From Cinclus cinclus (Eukaryota > Chordata > Aves > Passeriformes > Cinclidae): a stretch of 64,000 bases of DNA. The DNA lies in the NCBI RefSeq assembly GCF_963662255.1, contig NC_085046.1, forward strand, positions 18,946,809 through 19,010,808. The letters run 5' to 3'. The translations under genes were made by a program, and so were the position numbers. The notes under the pieces were generated by a model. The model did no database searches and was not told where the DNA came from. It worked only from the letters and a program-made list of their open reading frames with translations. Of this stretch, positions 24,238 to 36,240 are shown piece after piece (position 1 is the first letter of the stretch; every line of letters starts with the position of its first letter).

Positions 24238-27060
24238 GCATCATACTGGATCTGAAGGACCCTAAATATCAACATATTAAAGCTACGGCAAAACAAGATT
24301 ATAACAAAGAATAAAACCAAATCAACTATGTTAAGGGTCACAAGAAAATCCCAAGAATTTTATATATGTGAAATCCTGTCATAAAGATTATAGAAATGAT
24401 TCTTTGAACATTCAACTTCCAATCAAATACAGAACATATACTGGAAGGACTGGGCTTTGTCACAAACTTCAAATCAGAGCTCGAAAAAGCCAAGGTCAAA
24501 TGTTGTAGTTTATACGGGTCAATAAATGTCTAACTCTCTGAAAGACTGTTTAGAAACAAATTCAAAAGTAAAAGGAAAAATACATCCAGGATATTATTAA
24601 AAACTCTTCAAGCCTAATACAAACCAACTGAAAACCCTTCTATTTCAAAGTATTTACTTTTGTTAAGACATGAGAAAAAAAGCTGCCTAATTTATGAAGT
24701 CAACATTGGTGTAAGGCTGAGTGGCTTTTTCACTTTACATTTACAGATGGAGAGAAGAGGAGAGAAGAATATTTATATCAGTAAAGAACTGGTTCTTTTA
24801 TTGTTGACGTGTTACTTAATACTATAAACTTCTTTTAGTGTTTATGAATGTATGGAAAAATAAAAAGCCTGTGGAGCCAACATATTGGCAAGAGTGGTAA
24901 CAGGATTTGTTGTAGGCATATACATATTGTAGAACCTGTATGAACATCAGTTCAAACTGAAGAATCCTCTCAGTTTTATAAACTGAGAACTGAGTGTTGG
25001 TTTTTTTCATTTCACCACTGGAATTTTGCTAGTACCTCAAATTATCATTCTTTTCTAGGAGGTTTAAGGGTTAACTTGAGATCCACACTTGGTGTTCATG
25101 CACTTGGTGGTCTTGTGAATAAACTTTTATGTGATTTTATTTATCTTTGAGGTTAATTATTTTTTCCTGCGCTTGTCTCTAAGCAGTTCCGTTCCAACTC
25201 TTTTATTTTGTCCTCAAGAAAGAGACTATGAGAATTTACTTGCCATGAGGATTCAATAAAAGCAGCCTTCCTGTTGCTCTGGTCACCCACACAGCAAAAA
25301 GGAAGTTAAACTGTTTGCTGACATATCTCTTATGGTTTGGGTCTGAGCCTTTGCTCTTGAGCCTGCTGCCAAAGTCTGACTTGCACAGACAATACTTTGT
25401 GGGTGGTGACTTCACTGGGAATCCAGAGCCAAGAATTGGAGAAATGTCCTGTGTGCCATATCTGCAGTGGTTAGGAAAGCATTACTGGATCCACACTTTT
25501 AAAGTTACAGCAGATGTACTTATTTTGTGGTAACAATGCAGTGGAAGAAAGTCATTCTCTTGCCCCTAAACTCTAGCTTAGCTAATCATAAGGAAGGTCA
25601 GTAAATGCCGTGTTTTTCTCATGACATTTTATAAACACAGGGTTTCAAAGTGAATGTGGATGGAAAGGAAAATAATCCTTCCATACCTTATGATCTGCAT
25701 ATAATTGTGGTTTGCCTGAACTGGCTGAAAGCTTAGTGTGATTATTTGGAAAGATTGGAACTGTTTAGAGAGCTATTCTATCTACATAAATTCCTAACTT
25801 ACCTTTTTCTTTGGGAAATAAACATGAATTTTGATACATTCATTGATAACAGATATGTAAAGTCTCTCCTAGATCAAGATATAGTATTTCTATTAATATC
25901 ACTGATATTGTCCTACAAGGAATTTAGTTCACAGCCATCTCTAAGGAAGCAGAAATGAACACATAAACCAGCATTTACATAAAAGAAGTTAGTAGAAATT
26001 AAAGACAGAAAGATAATGATTACTGTTTAAGATACCTGATTTTTTCCTGCATATACAATGGGAAACTCTGAGCAAAAAAGTAAAAGCCTCATTGACAGTT
26101 GAGTACTGATTCAAGGACGAATAAATCATCCCAGTTTTGCTTTAGTACATTACTTAAAATTATATTTACTGAATATTCTTAACTAGAGTCTACACAGAAA
26201 TTAAAGTACTTCACAAAAAAAAGTCCTTCGGAATGAATCTATTAATCAAACTATTATATACCATTTATCAATGCCTTATTCTACAGCAGGAGCTTCCAGG
26301 AGCTTTAGTAACATTAAAAAATAAATAACAAAAAAGTGTACTGATAATTAATTTGATTTCCATTTTTTAAATCTAAGTACACAGGAATGTCCAAGTGTTC
26401 TGCAAAGAATGTATTATGTTTTCACAGTAATACAAAATATTTTTTTCCCAAAAATTGAGAATCAGAAATCTCTAAGTATGTAGAAACTTAACATCCATTT
26501 AGGTACTTAAAATTTACTACTGCAGTTCCTGTGTTTGTTATTATGTATGGGTCTGATTTCATCAAGGCAAACAAAAATATAGAGTCCCTCTCATTAAGAG
26601 CTTGAAATAAGCACATTAAAAGTTCTGGAGGAGAGCTAGAACTATTATAAGCTTGTTACTGATGACAGGGGTGAACTTTATTAATATTTAAATGATCTTT
26701 CATCAAAAAGCCTCTTGAAAGTAGGTGGAATATATGTTTTAAAATTGCTTTTATGCTTTGGAAGACTTTAGGGAAGCTGCACATCCTAAGCTCAGAAATC
26801 CTCAATTCCAGACTTGAACGATTATTCTCAGGACTGCCAGGCTTCATAAATCTGTGTCTGAAATTGCTGCTTGAACTGCCCTAAAAATAACAACAGCAAA
26901 AAAATATTTCCATGTGGGTTCTTTCTTGCAGAAGAGTGAAATTGGTCATAAGGAATGCACACACTTGGCACTGCTCTGAATACTTAGCTTCAATAATTTT
27001 TTAAACTCCTATAAAAATGTGGTTTACAGTTTCTCTGTGCTTCCTGTTTCACTAATGCTA

Positions 27061-27396
27061 TGTGGTTTGGTTTTATGTGGCAATGTTTTGGGAGTGGGGA
27101 GGCTACAGGGGTGGCTACGGTGAGAAGCTGCCAGAAGCTTCCCCTGTGTCCGACAGAGAAAATGCCAGCTGGCTCCAGGACAGGACCTGCTGCTGGCCAA
27201 GGCTGAGCCCATCAGGGATTTTCTCAAAGTCAAGGTCTGTTTTGCCTGTGATGGTAATTGGTGAGTGATGTCTCCCTGTCCTCATCTCAACCCATGAGCC
27301 CTTCATTGCATTTTCTCTCCCCTGTCCAGCTGAGAAGGAGAGTGATAGAGTGGCTTTGGTGGGCACCTGGCATCCAGCCAGGGTCCACCCACTACA
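27061..27396 (+). mobile_element. Solo LTR of an endogenous retrovirus, internally deleted
   Basis: It starts TG at 27061 ('tgtggtttgg') and ends CA at 27396 ('gggtccacccactaca'). The first 155 bp match the 5' part of the LTR copy at 33001 ('aggctacaggggtggct', 'agaagctgccagaagcttc', 'gagcccatcaggga'). The last 180 bp match the 3' part ('tctgttttgcctgtgatggt', 'atagagtggctttggtgggc'). About 700 bp of the middle, present in the copy at 31800-32899, is missing at a junction near 27216. No gag, pol or env sequence accompanies it. I saw no clear target-site duplication. The family name is not assigned. Confidence 0.7.
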
Positions 27397-27915
27397 CTGC
27401 ACCATGACATGAGCCACGGACAAAAGTCTTCTGACACCTTATGTATTTTGGTAGCATTAGAAGGGAGACTGTTATGGGATATTGCATGGAAATACTTTGT
27501 ATCAAGGACTACATTCAGAAGGTGAAAAATTGTTTATTCATATTCTGAAAAATTACTCCATCTCCTCAGAACCTCTCCCCTTCATCATGTAGCACATACA
27601 TGTCCCTGATGTGTTTATACAGTGATAGCCCAGGCTTGTATGGAAAGAAACAGACTAAGAATAAATACAAGTATTTTTCTTTTCTAAATATTCCAGAACT
27701 TTTAGCTTGGTCAGATGGGATATTTTCTGTCAAAAATAATTATGTAGATACTTTTCTGACTAGATGGTATTTTTCAGAACATTTTATAAAATTTCTGCTT
27801 TTCACCAGAAAAATTTAAAATGCTTTTATTCTAGTTAAAAAAAAAAAAATTCCTTACCTTGACAGTTAAAGCAAGAATAACATTATGAGCAAGAATAACA
27901 CTATAATTACACTGA

Positions 27916-28394
27916 TAAAGACATTAAAGTGCTGGAGCAAGTCCAGAGAAGGGCAATGAATCTCTTGAAAGATCTGCAGCAGGAATCTCAGATGAGGAGA
28001 GACTGAGGGAGTTGGGTGTGTTCAGCCTGGAGAAAAGGAGGCCCAGGGGAGAACTTATCACTCTCTGCAACTTGCCTGAAAGGAGATCATAGCCAGGTGA
28101 GGGTTGGGCTCTCCTCCCAGGTAAAAAGTGACAGAACAAGATGACATGGCCTCAATTGCAGCAGAGGAGGTTTAGAGTGGATATTAGGAAAACATTTCTC
28201 ACTGCAGGGTGGTCAGGCACTGGAACAGGTTGCCCAAGAAAGTAGTGATGCCACAATTTCTAGAAATGTTAAAAAAAAACATGTGGATGTGGCATCTAGG
28301 GACATGGTCGAACAGAAACACTGAGTTAATGGTGGGACTCAATGACCTTGGAGGACGTTTTCAGGCTTAACCTTTCTATGGCTCTGTGATTCTA
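27916..28394 (+). mobile_element. CR1 non-LTR retrotransposon, 5'-truncated 3' end
   Basis: It starts at 'aaagacattaaagtgctgg' and continues with 'cagcctggagaaaaggagg', 'gaggtttagagtggatatta' and 'ggcactggaacaggttgccc'. It ends with the CR1 terminal motif 'ctatggctctgtgattcta'. It is about 480 bp, plus orientation, inside the 35.5 kb intron, and opposite in direction to the host gene. Many mismatches and a short poly-A insertion near 28270 point to an old copy. Confidence 0.85.
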
Positions 28395-30238
28395 CTCTCA
28401 TTTTCATTAATATGTCCCTGAGAAGGAAAGATGAAAGGAGAAAAAGCGATCAACCTTCTAACTGAACTTTGATTTCATCATGCAATATTTAGCAACATCT
28501 AAACAAATTAGAATTTATAGAACCAGGGCAAAATCTGCCTGTCTCTTAAAAAATATCCTTAATATAATCTAAATTAAATGCAAATTGTTCTTTTCCCAGT
28601 TCCAAGAAAAAAGAAGGCATAAATGAATAAGTTTAGCCCATGATATTAACTAAAGTTTTGGTTGAGTTTTTTAATTGTGTTTTTGTTTGATTGTTTGTTT
28701 GTTTTCTTTTTTTCCCCAAAGACCTTGTGAACTATAAAGTACTTTCTTAAGCCAGCCTAAAAAGGGGAAAGCTCAATTTTGATTAATACTGCAGCACATG
28801 TGTACTTCTGAAATATCAATTCAGCTTTGAATCTTGCAGTTCTAGCCTGCCTTAACAAATTAGCTGTACATTTGACTGCTGTACATTTTTTATGACTTCT
28901 TGTGCATTCTTCATGGATGTAAGAACATATATTCAGATAATCTTGAACGTTTACCAAACCATTTGTTCCATTTTTGCATGCCAGTATCAGCTGTGAGGAC
29001 TTCATACTACTGGAACAGAGTAAGTAATTAAAAAACAAGGGTAGAGACTGAAGAAAACAGTTCTGAAAGCTGCTCAAATGTCAAACCCAAGATTTTTGTC
29101 CTGTGCTTTAATTCTCTGGATTTATGAGGAAATCATATGCCTAATTCCTTCCTGTGCTCCATCCTTGTTTCATGAATATTAGGAATGAAGTTCTTTTGAA
29201 AGAGAAAACTATTTTCTGTTCAGTTTGTAAAAGCAGGTTTTTTTCTGATTGTACTCTACACTTTGACAAATTGAAACACAGACAATCTATTGCTGTTGTT
29301 CTGCACTAGGTAGGGGCAAGTTATACTCTATGTTTGAGCAACCAGTACTGAAACCTATTCAAACTATACTTGCTAAATCAGAAATTGTATATGGAGTTGG
29401 AATAAATTATGAAGGCAAGGAAAGCAGGCTCAATATTTGACATTTGATGAAATAATGAGTGAGAAGAGACAAAAAAAAAAAAAAATCCTCTCTGCAGCTA
29501 CTTTTGAAGACTATTGGCCTAAAAAACTTTTTAGTCATCCAAGCAAGGAGGATCAATGCTGCATTAACTGTGATGCATGGTAATGACAATTTGGGCAAAA
29601 AAAAAATCTAGTGAGATGTGATGGGTAAGAATGCATTTAAAATTAGGAAAGAATGTGTAAGGTACAAATGCAACTTGTACCATTGGAAGTTCAGAGTGTA
29701 GAAATGTAGATTAGTTCAGGGTCTGGAAGACTTTTTCACAAGACTGAAATTCAAGTGACATCAACCTTCTAGCAGGTATAAGATTGCACAGAGAAGGATG
29801 ATTAATGTTTCACCATCTTTCAAATACACAATGGTTCTTTCATATAAAACATTTACAGAGAGAAATAAAGTACTGTAAGGTCCATTGTTGTGGTCTTGTT
29901 CTGACACTTACTAAAATCTTAGTTTGGCCTTACTCTCTGATATGTTTGGATGAAAATATAAACAAATATATATTTTTAAAAAGTTAAGAAAGATCATTTG
30001 GTAACATACCAACTTCTATGCTATATTTAAATGCACGGTTGTGTTGTATGGTCCCATCTTGAATTGAGGTGTGCACAGTTCTGTGGCAGTATGATTTTTG
30101 TAGGTCAGAACAAAATAATCAGAGTATCAACCAACACCTGGGGTTACAGAAACTTGTATCCTTATGTCTGTAGTAACAGCATACAGAAAAAAAAATTAAG
30201 GACAGAAAGTTTTAGAAAGATAGCTGTAGAAGTATTTT

Positions 30239-30267
30239 ATATATATATATATATATATGTATATATA
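30239..30267. repeat. TA dinucleotide repeat
   Basis: An alternating TA run of about 29 bases, interrupted once by G, lies in the large intron. Confidence 0.9.
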
Positions 30268-31799
30268 AAGCCAATGATATTGACTATATAGCTATATGTT
30301 CATTTTTAGCTTTCCCCTACTATATTTTGATGTGTAAGAAAAAAAGTTCTCAGCTACATGCATTAAGTACGTCACTCTCAGTATGTGAGGTTTTGTGCTG
30401 ATCTTTTTAGCAACAAAGAAAGTGACTTGACTGATATAATGTGGGAAGTTTATAAATGAAGAAAAATTTGATGACACCTAGTAAAACACTAGAACTGTAA
30501 CAACAGGTAGCTACTGTGTAGTCTCTTAACATGTATTCTGCCAAATCATCTCACCTTAAATTCTAAAAGCCAGAGTAGCAGGAAAATAATATTTGTGAAT
30601 TTCTATGACTATGTAAACATTTTGTATTTCCACATACTAAAATATAAACAAGTTTTAGGAGATGTTTCTTCCATTTTCCTAAATCCCTAAAAAGTTCACA
30701 TTAATAAAATATTGATTGGCAAAAAATAAAGAATAAAGAAAAGCAAGGCAAATAAAAACCTTTTTTCCCATCCGTTGACGTCTGTTCATAACTCCTGACT
30801 GTTAAATTTAATTTTTTTTTGTTGGACGACAATATAAATCTACCATATTTTAAAATATAAAAGTTTATTGCAAAATAGTACCTAAAATCTGAAAATGAAG
30901 CCACCAGAGGAGAAATAACTATTTTTAACTGGAATTTTGCTCTGTGAAAAGCAAGCATTGGGATATCCGGCTCTATGTAACACTACTTTAAAAATGTTTT
31001 GTTCAGCTCCTAGTCATGCAAAACTGCACTATCAGTTGCTTGCATAAGAAACTCAAGCATGCGTGGAAATGCATATCATAGGCTCCATTTTGTAGGTAGT
31101 CAACTTGTTAGCTTCATTTTACAACCCTAAGGAATAATTTTCTTTTATTTGCACAATTTTTGCCACCAAACTCGGTTATGCAGGCATTTAATCAGTGGGA
31201 ATTGCAATAGTTAATAAGGAAGAATGGCAAAAGGATTGAAGTAAGAAATTGGAAAGCTCTACGTGGAAACAAGAAACTCATGAAGCAATAAAAATAAATT
31301 TCTAATATAGTAAGTTAATGACCCAGAGCTCAAACACATTTAATGTTAGAATTTAGACAAACCTTACTGTATAATCTCACCTAGTAGTTACATTAAAGAA
31401 GCCATTGTCATATATTGTAGGCTCCAACATTGTTTTATTTTCCAACAAAGGCACTTGTTGAGGTTAGGCTAGGTGCAATGCATGTGTTTATATTCCTCTA
31501 TCCAAGGAATTTATATGGCTGCCAAGGTACCCTGGCTATGTACAGAACTGAAGCTAAAAATGGAGAAGACACTTTGGGCTTGATGACAATTCCTTCTCTC
31601 TGATCACAGAGAGAATGATCATGGTTTTGGCTTTCATGTGGCTGCCCAGGGGGTGAGATAAGGCACAGTTTAGTTCAGCGTAGTTAGGAAGCCATATGAT
31701 AATTTGTTATCCATGTCTGCTAGTACAAAAACACACATACTACAAATAAAATATCAAGCATCGTGGTCAGTTAGTTTTCTCATCCTCAGGGAAATAATT

Positions 31800-32899
31800 T
31801 GTGGTGGGTTGACTCTGGCTGGATTCCAGGTACACACCATAGCCACTCTATCACTCCCCTCCACAACTGGGCAGGGGACAGAAAATATAACAAAAAGGTT
31901 CGAAACTGAGATAGGAGCAGGGAGAGATCACTCACCAGTTGGCTTCAAGGGCAAAACACACTTGTCTTGGGGAAATTAGTTGAATTTATTACCAATCAAA
32001 GTTAGAGCAGGACCATAGGACATAAATCTTAAAAACAGCTTTCCCAGACTCCACCCTCCTTGCTGGGCTCTTTCTCCTCCCCTTCCAGTGGTGCAAGGAG
32101 ATGGGGAATTACCACATTATTCATCACAGGTTGTTTCTGACTTTGCTCAGGGAGAGGACCCCTTCTTCTAAGGGGTCCCTCCCATTGGAGACAATTTTCC
32201 ACAGCCTTCTCCAGCCTGGATTCCCAGGCACTACAATTCTTTGGGAACTGCTCCAACATGGGTCCCTTTCTACAGGATGCAGTCCTTCAAGAACAGACTG
32301 CCCCAGAGTGGGTCCCCTATGGGATCACAAGTCCTGCCAGAAAAGCTGCTCCAGCATGGGCTCCTCTTTCCATGGGTCCACAGGTCCCTACCAGGAGCCT
32401 GCTCCAGTGTAGACTACTCATGGGGTCACAGCCTTCTTTCAGGCTTCCATCTGCTCTGTTGTGGGTTTCCTCCATGGACTGAAGGTGGATCTCTGCATCC
32501 CCATGGATCTCCATGGGCTGCAGGGGCACAGCTGCCTCACCACAGTCCGCAGCATGGGCTGCAGGGGAATCTTAGCTCTGGTGTGTGGAGCACCTCCTGC
32601 CCTTCCTTCTCCACTGACCTGGGTGTATGTAGAATTGTTGCTCGGACATATTCTCACTCCTCTCTTCTCTTTGTGCAATTACATCTGTGCAACAACTTTT
32701 TTATTCCTCTTAAATATGTTATCACAGAGGTGTTACCCCCTTCTCTGGTTGGCTCAGCCTTGGCCAGTGGTGGGTCTGTCTTGGAGCTGGCTGGCATTGG
32801 CTCTGTCAGACATGGGGGAATAAGCTTTCCACAAAAGCCCCACCTGTAACCCCCTCCCAGCTCCCAAAATCTGGTAATACAAACTGTTGTCAATACACA
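31800..32899 (-). mobile_element. Solo LTR of an endogenous retrovirus, about 1.1 kb
   Basis: On the minus strand it starts TG at 32899 ('tgtgtattgacaacagtttg') and ends CA at 31800 ('agagtcaacccaccaca'). It contains 'atttaagaggaataaaaaag' near 32700, a likely TATA/leader region, and a GC-richer middle (about 32050-32600) of degenerate repeated units with 'ctgcagcccatg' and 'gctggagca' phrases. A chance open frame of 202 codons crosses it on the plus strand. No retroviral genes flank it, so it is a solo LTR. It is the longest of the three copies in the window. Only annotation-level identification is possible here. Confidence 0.75.
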
Positions 32900-33000
32900 G
32901 TCCATTTAAATCAAAACCTTTCTCATCTACATCATAAAATCAAACAAACAAAAGCTCAGCCTCCTGCAGTTTACTGAATTCTGAAGCCTAGCTTGATGAT

Positions 33001-33820
33001 TGATGCTTCACTGGGTTTGCATGGCAGGGTTTTGGTATCTGCTGAATGGGGCTACAGGGGTGGCTTCTGTGAAAAGCTGCCAGAAGCTTCTCCCATGTTC
33101 AATGGGGCCAATGCCATCTGCCTGCAAGACGGAACTGGCACTGGCCAAGGTTGAGCACATCAGGGATGGTGGCTACCCCTGTGATGAACTTGCTGCAACC
33201 CTCATTCCTCATCCTCCTGCTCTGCCAGAGGGGAGGAGGCAGAGAGAACGAGGAATCACAATATCCATTAGGTCAGAAAATACCTCTGATATCATCAACC
33301 CTGACCTATAACCCAACACCACCATTTCAACTAGACCATGTCGTAAGTGCCACATTCAGTGTTTCCTTAAACATATGGAGGGGCATTGACTCCACCACTT
33401 CCCTGGGCAGGCCATTGCATTATCTAATCACCCCCTCTGTGAAGAATTTCTTCCTAATGTCCAGCTTAAAGCACCCCTAGAACATCACAAGACTATGTTC
33501 TCTTGTCCTATTGCAGAGTTAACCTAGTTATCATGGAGTCAAGTTGAGTCTGGGAATAAAGGAGGGGTGGTGCGTAGGCATTTTAAAATCTAGCTTTTAT
33601 TTCTCATTGCCTTACTCAGATTTGATTTGTAATAAATTAAAATAATATCCTAAATCAAGTCTGGTTTGCCTGGGATGGTAATTGCTCAGTGACCTCTCCT
33701 GGTCCTTATCTCAAAGCAAAAACTTCTCATTATATTTTTCCTCCCCTGTCCAACTGAGGAAGGGAGTGATAGAGTGGCCTTGGTGGGCATCTGGCATTCA
33801 GCCAGGATCAACCCACCATA
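33001..33820 (+). mobile_element. Solo LTR of an endogenous retrovirus, interrupted by CR1
   Basis: The 5' part (33001-33250) reads 'gggtttgcatggcagggttt', 'gctacaggggtggcttctgt' and 'ctctgccagaggggaggagg'. The 3' part (33530-33820) contains 'tttgtaataaattaaaataa', 'gtttgcctgggatggtaatt' and the end 'atcaacccaccata'. A minus-strand CR1 fragment lies between them, and the repeated middle section of the longer copy is absent. It is inverted relative to the copy at 31800-32899, with their 5' ends about 100 bp apart. Confidence 0.72.
33255..33525 (-). mobile_element. CR1 fragment inserted in an LTR
   Basis: On the plus strand it shows the antisense CR1 pattern: 'acctctgatatcatcaaccc', 'accatgtc', 'gactccaccacttccctggg', 'gtgaagaatttcttcctaat' and 'gttctcttgtcctattgcag'. 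Sequence of the LTR at 33001-33820 flanks it on both sides, so it sits inside that LTR. It is about 270 bp. Confidence 0.8.
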
Positions 33821-36197
33821 GACATTTATTCTTGCAGTAACTCTGGTGTTGAGATCCATAGGGATCTTGCATGGGCCACATCACTTTGATATACTCCAGA
33901 CGACATTTCAAAGTCAATTTATGTCTTACAATCCAATACATATTTTAAATGAAAAATATTTCTGTACACTGCAAATATGACTTTCACACCAAACAAAATT
34001 GTTTTTGCTTAAAGGTATGTGTACTTTTTCACCAAAGGACATACAAGTGTCTGTGTGGAAAAAGCACATAGTTACTGCTTCCCACTTAGAGATGTAGCCT
34101 AGTAGCTGATTGGAGCAATAGCAAACATGAAAAGCTCCTTCCAAGCACTGAGAAAAATCCTCAGTGTTTGTATGTGTTTAAAATTAAAGTGCATGGAGCT
34201 TTCCAGATCTGTCAACACTGCAAAAGCTGGCAAGAAAAGTTCAAAAGTCCTTAATTTAGTAGAATTTGCTGCTTTTAGGAAATCCCTTAGCCGCCTAGCA
34301 ACAGCACAAAAGGTATAATTCTCAGAGACTTAAATTCTCACTGACTGAACAAAAGGGAAAATTACAAATGTGCAAGATAGCTTGATGACATTGTGACACC
34401 AGTGTCTAGTGGGTCAGACTGAGTAGGCCAAATGTCAGGACGTGGATGGTACAGAATACAAGATGTCTTTTCCATATGATTTGCAGCATAGCACAGATCC
34501 TCAAATACAGACCTCCACCATTCCCATGCTTCCTGACATCCTCAGCCCAGACCTGTCTGTATCAGAGTAAACATTTTAGTCACACTTCAAAATTCTTGTC
34601 AACATGCTTCATGATATCTGTGTTTTCCAAAAGTCTCCCTTGCAGCTCTTATGGCACATTCTGTATGGTATTAGGTGTACCCAACCAGGTGCCTCCTACA
34701 GAGAGGACTCTAATGCTGAGCTGATTGTCATTCTAGACAGCAAATTCTGATATGCAGACATGCAAGTGTGATCTTAAGGAGTGAAAGTACTGGTTGGAAT
34801 TCCAACTACTGCTTCTTACTTTCACTTAAATCTAGAAGACTGAATGTGGAAAAAGACTGTTACTGAACCCAGACTTCTAACTTATTGTTTGACTTAATAT
34901 AATCCAAAAATTTAGAGTGATTTATGCGCCTATGAATACATATACCCAGATGTTTTTAAATTTCTGTGGATAAAAGACAGCTGCATGAATGTGGAGTGGC
35001 TGTAGCACAAGAATCTTTGCAATCCTTGTTTATACTTCCAAAATTGTTACATTTTTTCTCTCTTTTGAGAAGTATTTATTATTTTACTGCTATTCTTTCC
35101 TGTTTTGAACAAAATAGAACAAAAAATGTTTTGATTTAAAGGTTTGTACCCATGTTTCCTACTCTTGAGCATCTGGTATTAGTAGGAGTAACTCTTCAGG
35201 GGACCCTCCATATTTTGGCAAACATCCCATATCCAACATTAATTAACATTCTCTTATATAAAAATCTCTCATTACTCAAAATGCATCCTCTCCTACACTT
35301 CCCACATCCTGAGCTATTCCATACTGAGGACAAACCTATCTCCTAAGTTTTAGATGTAATAAAGTCTAGAGTTTTGTGTACAAGTCGTTCTGAGGTAAAG
35401 GTCAATTGAACTTAGTAATAATAAAAATTCAGCTGTGGTTTCCTACACCTTGTAGTTTCCTCATTGTGTGAGGAAAATTTCCTCATTTCATTTAAAATAA
35501 TGAATTGAAAATTAAAAGAGAAACATAAGATATTTATCAGAGAAGTTGAATGCTTTCAGCAACTTAAGCATTGCTGATCCAGCTGATAAGATTTTTTTTT
35601 TTGCTTAATCATTATTATATGTCCAAGTAATTTTCACTGTAGCCACTAAATTATGCCCTTCTCAATAAGATTATAGTATCTTCAAATTGAAACATCAAAT
35701 ATTCTGTTCAGACACTAAATAAAATTCTCTCTCTGGTTTTGAGAGTTGCAATGGCATTGATAATGCAGGAAAATTACCTCTTATAATAAAACATGCAGCT
35801 ACTTTTATTCCCAAAGCTGTGTTATCACCTTTCAGCTCCAAAATTTTGCAAGAAAAGGTTGTACAAAGTGTTGATCAAGTTCTTCAACTTAAAATTGTCC
35901 CAGAAATTCCTTGTTGATTTTCTTTACAGATAAAAATCTTCCCACTCAGCACACATATCATGAAGAGGCAATTTGAAAATACATAGTTCACAGTTTGTTT
36001 TCCAGAATGACCATTGGGCTATATTTAAAATAAACAGTTCCACTGTGAGTGCTCTTCCGATTCTATCAATGGGTCATTCAAGCAAAACTTCCATTTGTCA
36101 CAGTAATATTACACCTCAGGATAAACAGAGAAAGACTATAAGCTACTTAGTTTGTTCCCAGTTTTAAAGATATCTTGAAATTTGTTTCTCTGATTAA

Positions 36198-36240
36198 AAA
36201 AAACCCAAACAAACAAACAAACAAAAAAAACCCTGAAAAA
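36198..36240. repeat. AAAC-rich simple repeat
   Basis: It contains four consecutive CAAA units flanked by A-runs. It is intronic. Confidence 0.8.

Noticed and set aside
32241..32849. 202-codon plus-strand open frame, the longest in the window
   Set aside because: It lies within the minus-strand LTR and reads its repeated units antisense. LTRs of this kind carry no gene here.
27061..33820. Two plus-oriented LTRs as the ends of one provirus
   Set aside because: The 5.6 kb between them contains ordinary intron sequence, a CR1 and an opposite-strand LTR, with no gag, pol or env. They are better read as independent solo LTRs.
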